From the NCBI RefSeq assembly GCF_001047375.1, contig NZ_LFVU01000003.1:1-64000 (forward strand): a stretch of DNA of 64,000 nt, read 5' to 3'. The translations under genes and the position numbers were made by a program. Source of the stretch: Clostridium cylindrosporum DSM 605 (GTDB lineage: Bacteria > Bacillota > Clostridia > Clostridiales > Caloramatoraceae). The notes under the pieces are model-generated. The model was not told the DNA's origin, did not search any database, and saw only the letters and a list, made by a program, of their open reading frames with translations. Below, in pieces: positions 16,887-24,889 of this stretch. Numbering within the stretch: the stretch's first letter is position 1; each line of letters opens with the position of its first letter.

Positions 16887-17102
16887 TTATTTCTTTTTAT
16901 ATGGGCACTTACCGTTTTTATGTAGATGAGGACCATATCCATGGTGGTAATGGTAACTTCCTAGACCGCTTTTATTTTTATTGTCCCTATGTCCACCCCT
17001 TGAATCAGTTCTTCCAGAGTGAGCATCTGCTGAAATTGTTACTACACTATTACCAAATAGTAGTGTTAACGCAATGAATAATGCCGATATTTTTTTCTTC
17101 AT
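16887..17102 (-). CDS. secreted YHYH-domain protein
   Basis: 71 aa with a signal peptide (MKKKISALFIALTLLFGNSV, cleavage near ISADA) and a mature part AHSGRTDSRGGHRDNKNKSG then LGSYHYHHGYGPHLHKNGKC. This is the small His-rich YHYH module found in exported proteins of Firmicutes, likely metal-binding; its biological role is not established. AAGGAGGA ribosome site. It lies between the membrane protein and the helicase in the lysogeny arm. Confidence 0.8.
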   Translation of the reverse strand: MKKKISALFIALTLLFGNSVVTISADAHSGRTDSRGGHRDNKNKSGLGSYHYHHGYGPHLHKNGKCPYKKK

Positions 17103-17203
17103 TATGTATTCCTCCTTGAGTTGTATTTATAAGTATTAAGAAGTATAAAAAACTCCAAATAATCTTATATTCTAGTATTTTTATAAACTTTATATTAATA
17201 GTG

Positions 17204-17830
17204 TTATTTTAATTTCTTAGCTATAGCAGGATGAATAAAGCTTCCGTCAGCTATATTAAATAAGTTCTTATAATCTGCTATAACCATAGGTTTGAAGTTT
17301 GTCCAATTTACTTCCTTGGCATTTTCCTTTGTTAATGCACAATTTATAACAGGTTCTATTTTTTCATTTCCCTTTTCATCTATCATCTTAGTAGAAGTCC
17401 ACACCCAAACTTTTCCCACCTTAGAGTTAGTAAATAGTTTTTCATATACCTTTACAGATTGATTTGCAAACCCTTTAACAAGTGTCTTTTCACTCCATGT
17501 ATCTTCTATAACAGTATTTACATCTACGATAGTTACTCCTTTTTCAATATTTATATCTACAGAGCTAATCTTTGTATCTCCTAGAACTTCTTTAGCTGCT
17601 TTAAGCACATTTTCCTTATTAACTTCAGCTTTAGAGAAATCAAAAGTTTCCACTTTCTTTTGCTCCTCAAGTTTCTTTTCTTTCTTTACTTTTTCTACCT
17701 TGGGGGTGGTACTTGTAGCTAATGGTGCTTGTTCTTTGTTATTGTCAGTTAAATTAGCATTTGCACCAATAACAAGTAATACGGCAACAATCCATACCCA
17801 TTTTTTCTTCCATATAGGTTTCCTACCCAT
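17204..17830 (-). CDS. membrane-anchored extracellular protein, unknown
   Basis: 208 aa. A positively charged N-terminus (MGRKPIWKKK) precedes one hydrophobic helix (~11-25), then a Lys/Glu-rich linker and a globular domain (~65-208). No family is recognised. The arrangement (short cytoplasmic tail, single helix, outside domain) is common for Clostridium phage lysogeny-arm proteins. It follows the ImmA-like gene by 14 bases and is likely co-transcribed with the repressor. Confidence 0.65.
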   Translation of the reverse strand: MGRKPIWKKKWVWIVAVLLVIGANANLTDNNKEQAPLATSTTPKVEKVKKEKKLEEQKKVETFDFSKAEVNKENVLKAAKEVLGDTKISSVDINIEKGVTIVDVNTVIEDTWSEKTLVKGFANQSVKVYEKLFTNSKVGKVWVWTSTKMIDEKGNEKIEPVINCALTKENAKEVNWTNFKPMVIADYKNLFNIADGSFIHPAIAKKLK

Positions 17831-17844
17831 TTTTCTATAACCTC

Positions 17845-18318
17845 CTAATTTTTATAATTGTAATGTTTTATAATATTGTCATTGTAATTATCAAATTTGT
17901 ATGAAATTAACTCTTGAGGAGTGCAAAAAAAACAACTTAGCTGGTCAATTGACATTTCAGCTAGTTGCTCTTTACTTATCGTAGTTTCATCTATCAATAG
18001 TTCAGCTGCAAACTTATTAGCTTCATTTTCATGTATTCCTCTAGGAAAGAGAGTATATTCTCTTATCATGCATGTACCACGTGAAGAGTGGAGTATAGCA
18101 TGTCCAAGTTCATGGGCCAATACAATTTGCTGATCATGTTCATTTAGATTCGAGTTTACTACAATAAATTTATTCCTTAGTAAGTTAATAAAATAGCCTT
18201 TAGTATCATCCGTATAGTTTTTGTATTCTATATATATCCCAAGCTCTTTAGCTATAGTTAAAGGGTTTCTTGTTTCATACCTTTTAATAAGCCTTTTTAC
18301 AATTCGGTGAATATCCAT
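17845..18318 (-). CDS. ImmA/IrrE-family metallopeptidase
   Basis: 157 aa with the zinc signature HELGH (69-73) in a helix, and a downstream Glu region (HENEANKFAAELL) that supplies the third ligand. ImmA-type peptidases cleave the repressor encoded next door and so release ICE or prophage genes. Here the XRE repressor lies immediately upstream, 19 bases away, which fits that pair. AAGGGGG ribosome site. Confidence 0.9.
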   Translation of the reverse strand: MDIHRIVKRLIKRYETRNPLTIAKELGIYIEYKNYTDDTKGYFINLLRNKFIVVNSNLNEHDQQIVLAHELGHAILHSSRGTCMIREYTLFPRGIHENEANKFAAELLIDETTISKEQLAEMSIDQLSCFFCTPQELISYKFDNYNDNIIKHYNYKN

Positions 18319-18337
18319 GTGAAGCCCCCTTACACAT

Positions 18338-18754
18338 CTACTTCTTTTTTCTACCGTATTTTTCTTTATTCATATCTTTTGCTTTCCAAAATAGCTCTTG
18401 AATATCTCTCATAACCTTTTCTTTATCTTCATCATTAACTTTATCATTCATAAAGAAAGCTTCAGCGTTACTAAGAACATCATCTAGTTGATTAAGATCT
18501 CTTTTAGTAACTGAATGTTTTGAACTATAGTCTTCAGGTATAAGAACTTCATTTTTGTTATTTGTTCTTCCCAAAAGATAGTCAACAGAAACATTAAAAA
18601 AATCTGCTAATAGTTCTAAGGTTGTAAGATCTGGAGTACGTTTACCCTGTTCATAAAAACCATAGGCACTAGTAGAAATATTAAGCTTTTCTGCAACATC
18701 TTTCTGTAAAATATCTTTTTCACGTCTAAGTTCTTTAAGACGACTAGATAACAT
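18338..18754 (-). CDS. CI-like XRE-family repressor
   Basis: 138 aa. The N-terminal helix-turn-helix (residues ~4-60) has QKDVAEKLNISTSAYGFYEQ and the typical TPDLTTLELLADFFNVSVDYLLG ending. The C-terminal part is a short acidic helical tail without a LexA-type peptidase site. Inactivation is therefore more likely through the ImmA-like protein. It is divergent from the Cro-like gene, with four ACAAC-N5-GTTGT-type sites between them. Confidence 0.9.
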   Translation of the reverse strand: MLSSRLKELRREKDILQKDVAEKLNISTSAYGFYEQGKRTPDLTTLELLADFFNVSVDYLLGRTNNKNEVLIPEDYSSKHSVTKRDLNQLDDVLSNAEAFFMNDKVNDEDKEKVMRDIQELFWKAKDMNKEKYGRKKK

Positions 18755-18784
18755 TTATTTCACCTCAATATCTTTTATAATTAC

Positions 18785-18899
18785 ATTATACAACTTACAG
18801 TTGTAAAATAAATAATATACAACAAAATGTAGTTGAAAGTATTGACAACAACAGTTAGTTGTATTAATATGTAATTAAATACAAACAACTTATTGTTGT
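18785..18899. promoter_or_regulatory. repressor/Cro operator-promoter region
   Basis: Three perfect ACAAC-N5-GTTGT sites (18790-18804, 18848-18862, 18885-18899) and one with a mismatch (18819-18833). The rightward promoter is TTGACA (18842-18847), 17 bases, TAATAT (18865-18870); an operator fills its spacer exactly. The leftward repressor -10 (TATAAT on the minus strand, 18785-18790) touches the first operator. This is the expected geometry of a lysogeny switch. Confidence 0.85.
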
Positions 18900-18913
18900 T
18901 TAGGAGGGAATTT

Positions 18914-19114
18914 ATGAATAAGACAGTTAGAATTCACTTAATAGACCTAAGAAATTCTATTGGACTAACACAGAAGCAGATTGCAGAAAAAGTTGGTATA
19001 ACTACAAGTTATTACGGAATGATAGAGCAGGGTGTTCGTACTCCCAAGTTAGATATAGCAAAGAAGATAGCTTATATTTTTAATAAAAAAGTAGAAGAAA
19101 TTTTTTTTGATTAG
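18914..19114 (+). CDS. Cro-like XRE-family regulator
   Basis: 66 aa, ATG six bases after AGGAGGGAA. Nearly the whole protein is one helix-turn-helix (LTQKQIAEKVGITTSYYGMI, then EQGVRTPKLDIAKKIAYIF). It is the first gene rightward from the switch. An operator lies just upstream and another (19119-19133) just after its stop, so it should bind the same sites as the repressor. Confidence 0.85.
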   Translation: MNKTVRIHLIDLRNSIGLTQKQIAEKVGITTSYYGMIEQGVRTPKLDIAKKIAYIFNKKVEEIFFD

Positions 19115-19118
19115 CTAA

Positions 19119-19133
19119 ACAACTAAATGTTGT
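19119..19133. promoter_or_regulatory. additional operator copy
   Basis: ACAAC-TAAAT-GTTGT, a perfect site 5 bases after the Cro-like stop, outside the divergent region. Confidence 0.65.
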
Positions 19134-19323
19134 ATTAATCCAATCACGTATAGACCTTTCTTATCTTTAAGGTCATTATACAACCACATGTCTGTTATTA
19201 CTATGAACTGGTTGTGTTATTAAGTACTAAGAAATGTAAGTTGCATTTCTATAAATAAAAAAATTTTATATACGTTTCATGGAAAATTAGTTTGAGTTAA
19301 TAAATTAAAAAGGGTTGAGTAAC

Positions 19324-19479
19324 ATGGAAAAATTAAAAGAAAAAGCAGAAAAGGCATGGGAATATTTAAAGGCCCATGGCATACATACTGAAGCCGAGCT
19401 TGATAAGGCTCTAAAGGAAATGAAGCTTGATATAGGGATATTTGTATCACCTATTAAACTTGATAATAAAACAGCATAA
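19324..19479 (+). CDS. small early phage protein, 51 aa
   Basis: The protein MEKLKEKAEKAWEYLKAHGI, then HTEAELDKALKEMKLDIGIF, is a compact helical early-region protein. Similar short proteins are frequent in Clostridium phages; function unknown. Followed 15 bases later by an HTH gene. Confidence 0.6.
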   Translation: MEKLKEKAEKAWEYLKAHGIHTEAELDKALKEMKLDIGIFVSPIKLDNKTA

Positions 19480-19494
19480 AAAGGGGGACTACAA

Positions 19495-19932
19495 TTGAGT
19501 AAGGACTTTGAGAACATCTATAAGACAGCTAGGGAGCTTGCAGGTATTACACAGGAGGAGGCAGCATCAAGGATAGGTGTATCATGGCGTTCAGTTTCTA
19601 ATTATGAAACATTTACAACTATTCCAAGAGATGAAGTTGTTGATGTGATGGTAAGAGTATATGGAACTCCATGGCTTGCCTATATGCATTTCAAGCACAA
19701 TACACTTCTTGGAAGAAAATATCTACCGAGCATTGATATAGGAGATTTAGCTAAGGCTGTACTTAGGTTTCAGAAAGAAATGGCTGATGTTAGAGAAATA
19801 ACTCCTACAATGATTGAGGTAGCTTGCGATGGTGTAATAGATAAAAGTGAGCAAGAGAAGTGGGATAAGGTAACAAGAGAAGTCCTAGAATTTATTGGTG
19901 CTGGAATATCTGTAATATATTCTAAGTGCTAA
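19495..19932 (+). CDS. XRE-family phage regulator
   Basis: 145 aa from TTG after AAAGGGGG. N-terminal helix-turn-helix (ARELAGITQEEAASRIGVSW, then RSVSNYET) and a C-terminal ~80-residue helical part (GDLAKAVLRFQKEMADVREI). DNA binding is clear; the target is not. Early operon position suggests control of early genes or chromosome partition-like functions. Confidence 0.8.
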   Translation: MSKDFENIYKTARELAGITQEEAASRIGVSWRSVSNYETFTTIPRDEVVDVMVRVYGTPWLAYMHFKHNTLLGRKYLPSIDIGDLAKAVLRFQKEMADVREITPTMIEVACDGVIDKSEQEKWDKVTREVLEFIGAGISVIYSKC

Positions 19933-19980
19933 ATTTTTTTAACTTTTTAGCTTCAAAATATTTGAATTAAAGGGGGATAT

Positions 19981-20127
19981 ATGATGTCGATACAAGATTT
20001 ATACCTTTTGTATGATAAAGGGTATTCAATTCATTTAGACGGTGATAAAAAAACTTTCATAATGGAAAATGCAGATAGAAAGATAAAGGGAATTGTAGGC
20101 ATAAAAAAAGAGAGCCGAAGCTCATAA
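19981..20127 (+). CDS. small hypothetical protein, 48 aa
   Basis: ATG follows AAAGGGGGATAT. It is an acidic/basic mixed small protein (DLYLLYDKGYSIHLDGDKKT) of unknown family in the early operon. Confidence 0.5.
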   Translation: MMSIQDLYLLYDKGYSIHLDGDKKTFIMENADRKIKGIVGIKKESRSS

Positions 20128-20198
20128 ATTAAAAACGTTATTTATAGTTTAATTGATTTTTGTAACATATGCAAGTGCATAGAGAGGGAGTGTTTCAT

Positions 20199-20444
20199 AT
20201 GGCTGCTAGAAAGCTTAGAGGAACAGATATTAAATGCATAAGAAGTTACATGGTAGATTTTTTTAGAATTGATACTGAACATGAAGGACATTGTGTCATA
20301 AAAGATTTTGTAGTAGATGAAGAGCTTGATGAAGCTTATGCAGATATAAAAACTAAAAATGGTTGGTATTCAGCTTGTTTACGATTTGAGCAAAGATTCG
20401 GACGTAACATCATACCTACAGACTTTAGTTTTAGTAAGTATTAA
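20199..20444 (+). CDS. hypothetical early protein, 81 aa
   Basis: Start chosen at the ATG after AGAGGGAG (an in-frame ATG at 20169 lacks a ribosome site). Soluble protein with no recognised motif (AARKLRGTDIKCIRSYMVDF...). Early operon. Confidence 0.55.
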   Translation: MAARKLRGTDIKCIRSYMVDFFRIDTEHEGHCVIKDFVVDEELDEAYADIKTKNGWYSACLRFEQRFGRNIIPTDFSFSKY

Positions 20445-20456
20445 GGAGGAATTACG

Positions 20457-20612
20457 ATGAATGCAATTATGGTTAGTAAAAGAGAAGTTTTTGACTTAGC
20501 TGTAAAGATACATTTAGAAACAGGGTGCAGATATATAGACGCTATAAATAAGGCATTGGATATGTTTGAAATGACATGGAATGATCTTAAGTATCTATGT
20601 GTTAAAGCTTAA
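20457..20612 (+). CDS. small hypothetical protein, 51 aa
   Basis: ATG follows TAAGGAGGAATT. It reads VSKREVFDLAVKIHLETGCR then YIDAINKALDMFEM, a helical protein of unknown family; 12 bases after the previous gene. Confidence 0.55.
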   Translation: MNAIMVSKREVFDLAVKIHLETGCRYIDAINKALDMFEMTWNDLKYLCVKA

Positions 20613-20623
20613 GGTGGCGCTTT

Positions 20624-20794
20624 ATGAGGGAAGATTTCAGAAGTAGTAAGTATGTGGAGTGTCATAGAAAAGATACTCCCATAAAAACTACTGAAAAGAA
20701 CAGTATTATATCCTCAGAAAAAAAGCCATGTTTTGTATATAAAAAGATCAAGGATATAAACGGTAATACTTATGAGCAATTATCAATAATATAA
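20624..20794 (+). CDS. small hypothetical protein, 56 aa
   Basis: ATG follows AAGGTGGCGC. Basic small protein (MREDFRSSKYVECHRKDTPI...) with no recognised family. A GC-containing hairpin AGCTACCC/GGGTAGCT (20795-20818) follows but lacks a clear T tract. Confidence 0.5.
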   Translation: MREDFRSSKYVECHRKDTPIKTTEKNSIISSEKKPCFVYKKIKDINGNTYEQLSII

Positions 20795-20847
20795 AGCTAC
20801 CCCAAAATAGGGTAGCTATTTACACAGTAATTTAAGGGGGAGTATAA

Positions 20848-21897
20848 GTGAGTAAGATTTTATTTGATGAAAACCCACTTGTAATTGATACTACGCTTGC
20901 AAAGGTTATAGGTCTTAATGAAGCAATAATAGTTCAGCAGATTCACTACTGGTTAGAGATAAACAAGAAAAAAGCACTTAATTTTATAGATGGGAAGTAC
21001 TGGACCTATAACAGTATAAAAAAGTGGCATGAGGAGCACTTTTCATTTTGGGTAGAAAAAACAGTAAAAAGAACCTTTAGTAGCTTAGTTGAAAAAGGTT
21101 TACTAATAACAGCTAACTATAATAAATCAAAATTTGATAAGTCTTTATGGTATAGCATTGACTATGAAAAACTAAGCGAAATAGTTAAAAACTTTAATGA
21201 AAATAAAGAGGACAGTCGATTGGGACAAAATGTCCCAATCGGAGAGGACAAAAAGTCCCAATCCAAAGGGACAAAAAGTCCTAATGGAGAAGGACAAATT
21301 GACCAAATGGAGGAGGACAATTTGACCCAACCTATACCAGAGACTTACACAGAGACTTCTACAGAGATTTCTACAGAGACTTCATCATCATCTTCATCAG
21401 AAGGGGGAAATGATGATGATGGTATTCCTAGGGAAAGTGATTTTAACAATTCTGATTTTCAAGAAATCATAAATTGCTTTAATAACAACATTCATCCAGT
21501 GACCCCTATGGAAGCACAAAAATTATCGTCATGGCATGAAGATGTGGAGAAGGAAGTTATTATTTACTCAATTGAATCAGCAGTGATGTATAACGCAAGA
21601 AACATGGGGTATATAAGCAAGGTGTTTAATAACTTGATAAACGCAGGAGTTAAGACAAAAGAAGGACTAGAGGCATACATAAGAGATTTTGAAGATAAGA
21701 AAAATAGAAAGAACATAGGACAAGGGAAAGAAGTACAAAAGCCTAATGACGAATATGCTCCAGACATTAAGAAACTTATAGAAAGTCAAAGGGAGAAATC
21801 AAAGGAACTTGTAGAAAAATACAAGGATTGGACTCCTCCTAACTATGATGAGGTGAATAACAATGAACAAGGTATTTTTGATAGGTCGATTGACTAG
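20848..21897 (+). CDS. DnaD-like phage replisome organiser
   Basis: 349 aa from GTG after AAGGGGG. The N-terminal ~115 residues form a winged-helix part (NEAIIVQQIHYWLEINKK, FWVEKTVKRTFSSLVEKGLL). Residues ~205-290 match the DnaD C-terminal domain (IINCFNNNIHPVTPMEAQKL...YISKVFNNLINAGVKT). The linker is low-complexity (SerThr/Glu) and is encoded by the iteron block at 21222-21328. Such proteins bind the phage origin and recruit the host helicase loader. The ssb start lies inside its 3' end. Confidence 0.85.
   Translation: MSKILFDENPLVIDTTLAKVIGLNEAIIVQQIHYWLEINKKKALNFIDGKYWTYNSIKKWHEEHFSFWVEKTVKRTFSSLVEKGLLITANYNKSKFDKSLWYSIDYEKLSEIVKNFNENKEDSRLGQNVPIGEDKKSQSKGTKSPNGEGQIDQMEEDNLTQPIPETYTETSTEISTETSSSSSSEGGNDDDGIPRESDFNNSDFQEIINCFNNNIHPVTPMEAQKLSSWHEDVEKEVIIYSIESAVMYNARNMGYISKVFNNLINAGVKTKEGLEAYIRDFEDKKNRKNIGQGKEVQKPNDEYAPDIKKLIESQREKSKELVEKYKDWTPPNYDEVNNNEQGIFDRSID
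21222..21328. repeat. five iterons within the initiator gene: probable phage origin
   Basis: Units of the form GGGACAAAA(A/T)GTCCC start at 21222, 21246, 21268, 21292 and 21315, i.e. every 22-24 bases. The first is a perfect palindrome (GGGACA-AAA-TGTCCC); later units degrade to GGACAATTTGACCC. Iterons inside the initiator gene are the lambda-type origin layout. Confidence 0.7.
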
Positions 21898-22270
21898 AGA
21901 TCCTGAGCTTAGATTTACTCCAGGGAGTGGACTTGCTGTTACTACTTTTTCATTAGCAGTAGACAGAAGCTATGTTAGTCAAAATGGTCAAAGGGAAGCT
22001 GATTTTATAAATATAGTTTGTTGGAGAAAGCTTGCAGAGCTTGTAGCTAATAACTTGTCAAAGGGTAGGTTAGTAGGTATTTCAGGTAGCATACAAACTA
22101 GAAAGTATCAAGCACAAGATGGAAGCAACAGATACGTAACAGAGGTGGTTGCAGATGAAGTTAAGTTCCTAGATTGGCCAAAAGGAGCTTCAGGAGTAGA
22201 GGGGAATACATCCAGTAATCCAGGTTATGGCGAGTTCTTCCCTACAGATGATACAGAGATACCGTTTTAG
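21863..22270 (+). CDS. ssb: single-stranded DNA-binding protein
   Basis: 135 aa with a complete OB fold (MNKVFLIGRLTRDPELRFTP, ADFINIVCWRKLAE, GRLVGISGSIQTRKY) and the acidic C-terminal tip DDTEIPF that recruits partner proteins. It coats single strands during phage replication. The start overlaps the DnaD-like gene by 35 bases. Confidence 0.97.
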   Translation: MNKVFLIGRLTRDPELRFTPGSGLAVTTFSLAVDRSYVSQNGQREADFINIVCWRKLAELVANNLSKGRLVGISGSIQTRKYQAQDGSNRYVTEVVADEVKFLDWPKGASGVEGNTSSNPGYGEFFPTDDTEIPF

Positions 22271-22284
22271 TTGGGGGTGCTGTA

Positions 22285-22560
22285 ATGGATAAGAGAAGAG
22301 AGAAAGGTTCTAAGGTTATAAGTACAGAGTATGAAAGCTTTATTGCAGATATAAAGGCTAGGCTTACTAAAGGTAGCATGGTTAATATCACAGGGATTAA
22401 AGTGCAGAAGAAGAAGTTTACTCGTGCCATACAAGGTACTGTAGAAGAAATATACAGAGACTTTATTGTTATAAGAAGCAAGAATGACAAGAATGGATAT
22501 AGAACAGCTTTTAACTTTGTTGAAATGTTCTGTGATGGAGTTAGATTTAATGAGAGGTAG
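22285..22560 (+). CDS. hypothetical phage protein, 91 aa
   Basis: ATG 14 bases after ssb, behind GGGGGTGC. Basic, beta-rich (GSMVNITGIKVQKKKFTRAI...GTVEEIYRDFIVIRSKNDK), resembling a small SH3/KOW-like barrel. Family not recognised. Confidence 0.6.
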   Translation: MDKRREKGSKVISTEYESFIADIKARLTKGSMVNITGIKVQKKKFTRAIQGTVEEIYRDFIVIRSKNDKNGYRTAFNFVEMFCDGVRFNER

Positions 22561-22567
22561 GTTTATA

Positions 22568-22711
22568 GTGGCTAAGAAAGGTGTTAAAGAGCAGTATCTA
22601 GATCGAATAGCAATGCTAGAAGATGAAATAGCAAGGACAAGTAACCCTGTACTAAAAGAGACATATGAAAGTCACATAAGCTTTTTAAGAGAAGAGTTAG
22701 CAAGCTTGTAA
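22568..22711 (+). CDS. small coiled-coil protein, 47 aa
   Basis: GTG is chosen because GAGAGGTAGG lies just upstream; an earlier in-frame ATG at 22484 would overlap the previous gene widely. Helical heptads (YLDRIAMLEDEIARTSNPVL, SHISFLREELASL). Confidence 0.5.
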   Translation: MAKKGVKEQYLDRIAMLEDEIARTSNPVLKETYESHISFLREELASL

Positions 22712-22731
22712 ATAAGGAGAAGTGATTTACA

Positions 22732-22881
22732 GTGAGGATACACATACTTAAATATAGTGAAAATGGCAAGGAAGTAGAAAGAGGCTTTAGAGATAGAAGA
22801 AAGGCTGAAAAGTTGAAGAAAATAAAAGGAGGCACAATAAGGCATTTAGATGTTGACATAGAGGTTAGAATAAGCGTTTAG
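22732..22881 (+). CDS. small basic protein, 49 aa
   Basis: GTG after AAGGAGAAGTG. Basic (GFRDRRKAEKLKKIKGGTIR) with strand-like ends; unknown family. Last gene of the early operon before the cargo HEPN gene. Confidence 0.5.
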   Translation: MRIHILKYSENGKEVERGFRDRRKAEKLKKIKGGTIRHLDVDIEVRISV

Positions 22882-22916
22882 ACATAAAAATTCGTATTGT
22901 GACATAAAGATGGTCT

Positions 22917-22945
22917 TTGAAAATTAAATAATATGGTATTATATT
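22917..22945 (+). promoter_or_regulatory. promoter of the HEPN cargo gene
   Basis: TTGAAA (22917-22922), 17-base spacer, TATATT. No similar promoter is needed by the flanking early genes, so the gene is an independent transcription unit. Confidence 0.5.
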
Positions 22946-22980
22946 TATAGCTATATAAACTTTAAATAGGAGAGAGAACT

Positions 22981-23979
22981 ATGCATAAATTTAAGTTGAG
23001 TGTTCCGTTAACATATAATAACATTTCTAAATATAATAGTTATGCTTCTGGTAGTAGCATAGTATTTAAAATACAGGATTATGTAGAATTTAACACACAA
23101 TATGAATTTGAAAGAAATGAAGAATTTATCAATGAAGATATTAAGATAATATTAGAAGGAAAAGAAGAGCATATATACCTTGTTATTCAAGATATATATG
23201 CTAATGATAAAGATGAAGTTTACAATAGTTTCAAAGACTTAATCAATAGAGTTTGTATAATATTAACTTTTTCAATGCAAAGCAAAGTCGCAAATACTAA
23301 TTATTTTCATTCTAAGTTTACATATAATCCTAGTGACATAAATATTGAAATTTTAGATGGTTATCTCCATAGTTTTGGATACAAGGATACATTAATTTGT
23401 ACAATAAATAATCGAGTAGATAACAATGAATTTAAAGACTTATTTGTAAGTATGAATAAAAGTGATTCTTTTAAATTTATCATGGAGGCGTATTATAGAT
23501 CTTTTGGAGAGTTGGAAGATAGAAGTAGGTACTATAATCTATTTACTATTATTGAATATATAGAAGAAAACTATAAGGACAAGTCCAATTCATTAAAGTT
23601 GTTTAATAAAAGTTTTACAGATGAGGTTTCAAAGGTATTTTTAGAAAAGCTAAGTGAGGAGTATCTTGGATTTTCGGAAGATACTATAAATGATTTGATA
23701 AGTGGTTTTAAATCTTATTTAGGTAAAATTACTAATAAATCAAGAGCAGAGAAATTATATAACATTATTACACAATATTTTGGAATTAAGAAAGTGATTT
23801 GTAATTTTGAAAAAAAATCATATGAAATAACTTGTGAAAAGATAAGGAGTTTTATTAATTTTAGAAATAAGTTATTTCATGCTAAGTCTTTTACAGAAGA
23901 AGAATTGAAGATGTTAAGAAGTATTACTGATGAACTTATGGGGCTGTGTGATAATATTATCTATAAACTCCATAAATAA
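22981..23979 (+). CDS. HEPN-motif protein, candidate abortive-infection RNase
   Basis: 332 aa, ATG after GGAGAGAGAACT. The N-terminal ~170 residues are beta-rich and unrecognised. The C-terminal ~120 residues are helical with NFRNKLFHAKSF, an R-x4-H (R295...H300) signature of HEPN ribonucleases, and a charged preceding helix. The architecture (unknown N-terminal sensor plus C-terminal HEPN) recalls ApeA/Abi-type defence proteins, which is an inference by layout. It is bounded by its own promoter and a perfect terminator and separates two early operons, i.e. a moron. Confidence 0.65.
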   Translation: MHKFKLSVPLTYNNISKYNSYASGSSIVFKIQDYVEFNTQYEFERNEEFINEDIKIILEGKEEHIYLVIQDIYANDKDEVYNSFKDLINRVCIILTFSMQSKVANTNYFHSKFTYNPSDINIEILDGYLHSFGYKDTLICTINNRVDNNEFKDLFVSMNKSDSFKFIMEAYYRSFGELEDRSRYYNLFTIIEYIEENYKDKSNSLKLFNKSFTDEVSKVFLEKLSEEYLGFSEDTINDLISGFKSYLGKITNKSRAEKLYNIITQYFGIKKVICNFEKKSYEITCEKIRSFINFRNKLFHAKSFTEEELKMLRSITDELMGLCDNIIYKLHK

Positions 23980-24002
23980 TTAGATAATAATTAAATTGTT
24001 AT

Positions 24003-24043
24003 AATACCACGAATTTTTACTAAATAGTCGTGGTATTTTTTAT
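24003..24043 (+). terminator. terminator of the HEPN gene
   Basis: AATACCACGA-N15-TCGTGGTATT followed by a T tract. Confidence 0.92.
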
Positions 24044-24077
24044 TTGCAATAAGATCATATTGCGAAGGAGGGAGAAG

Positions 24078-24437
24078 ATGAAAGGTTATAACAAAATCAA
24101 GGAAGACATGGTTAATACTTTGATAAAAGATATTTGCTTTTTAGAAAAGATAAAAGATGAAAATAAAGTTAAAGAAATAGAAGCATGGGTTAAATCTTTA
24201 GATGATAAAACTCTGGAACATGGATTTAAGATCAATCGATATATGGCAATTATAAGAGAGAAGAGAATAAAAATAGAAAGCTTCATAAAAGAAAATGGAT
24301 ATTCTTATACGGTTGAAGAAGTAGTAGAAGCCTATAAAAACCAATGGATAGAAGGGCCTTATTTTAAAGATTCAATGAAACATTGTATTAAAAATTTAGC
24401 AAAAGAAATAGAGGTATTTATTAATTGCACAAAATAA
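24078..24437 (+). CDS. hypothetical helical protein, 119 aa
   Basis: ATG follows GAAGGAGGGAGAAG; an in-frame ATG at 24030 lies within the terminator and is rejected. Lys/Glu-rich and fully helical. No family recognised. First gene of the second early operon. Confidence 0.6.
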   Translation: MKGYNKIKEDMVNTLIKDICFLEKIKDENKVKEIEAWVKSLDDKTLEHGFKINRYMAIIREKRIKIESFIKENGYSYTVEEVVEAYKNQWIEGPYFKDSMKHCIKNLAKEIEVFINCTK

Positions 24438-24449
24438 GGGGGAGAGAGT

Positions 24450-24857
24450 GTGCCTAAAGATATTAAGTTTAGAGCGTGGGATAAAGAAGAACAGGAAATG
24501 ATAGACCATGACGACTTACAGCAAAAAGATGGTGATTGTTGGTGTGTCTATAACATAATTACTCATGCAGTGAATGAAGATGATGATTTAGTATTTATGC
24601 AATATACAGGTCGTAAGGATAAGAATGGTAAAGAGATTTATGAAGGCGATATTGTAGAAGGTGGATTTATGAATCCTTTGACCAATAAATTTATAAGTAA
24701 AAAATACTTAATTGTATATAACTCAAATGGGGGATATTACAAAGGAGAATTAATAGGGAGTACGCCTTATGGTGATACATGGCTTCAATTTATAGAGGGT
24801 GAAGTTATAGGTAACATTTACGAACATCCTAGCCTATTTAAAGAAGTTACAGAGTAG
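24450..24857 (+). CDS. YopX-family protein
   Basis: 135 aa from GTG after AAGGGGGAGAG. The text IKFRAWDKEEQEMI and FMQYTGRKDKNGKEIYEGDI, with later GEVIGNIYEHP, is the standard YopX (PF09643) pattern. These are common phage proteins of unknown role. Confidence 0.93.
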   Translation: MPKDIKFRAWDKEEQEMIDHDDLQQKDGDCWCVYNIITHAVNEDDDLVFMQYTGRKDKNGKEIYEGDIVEGGFMNPLTNKFISKKYLIVYNSNGGYYKGELIGSTPYGDTWLQFIEGEVIGNIYEHPSLFKEVTE

Positions 24858-24889
24858 GACATAAAATTTTTATATTGTGAAGGGGTGAA

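Noticed and set aside
20795-20822. Rho-independent terminator before the DnaD-like gene
   Set aside because: A good 8-bp stem is present but there is no T tract, so termination is doubtful.
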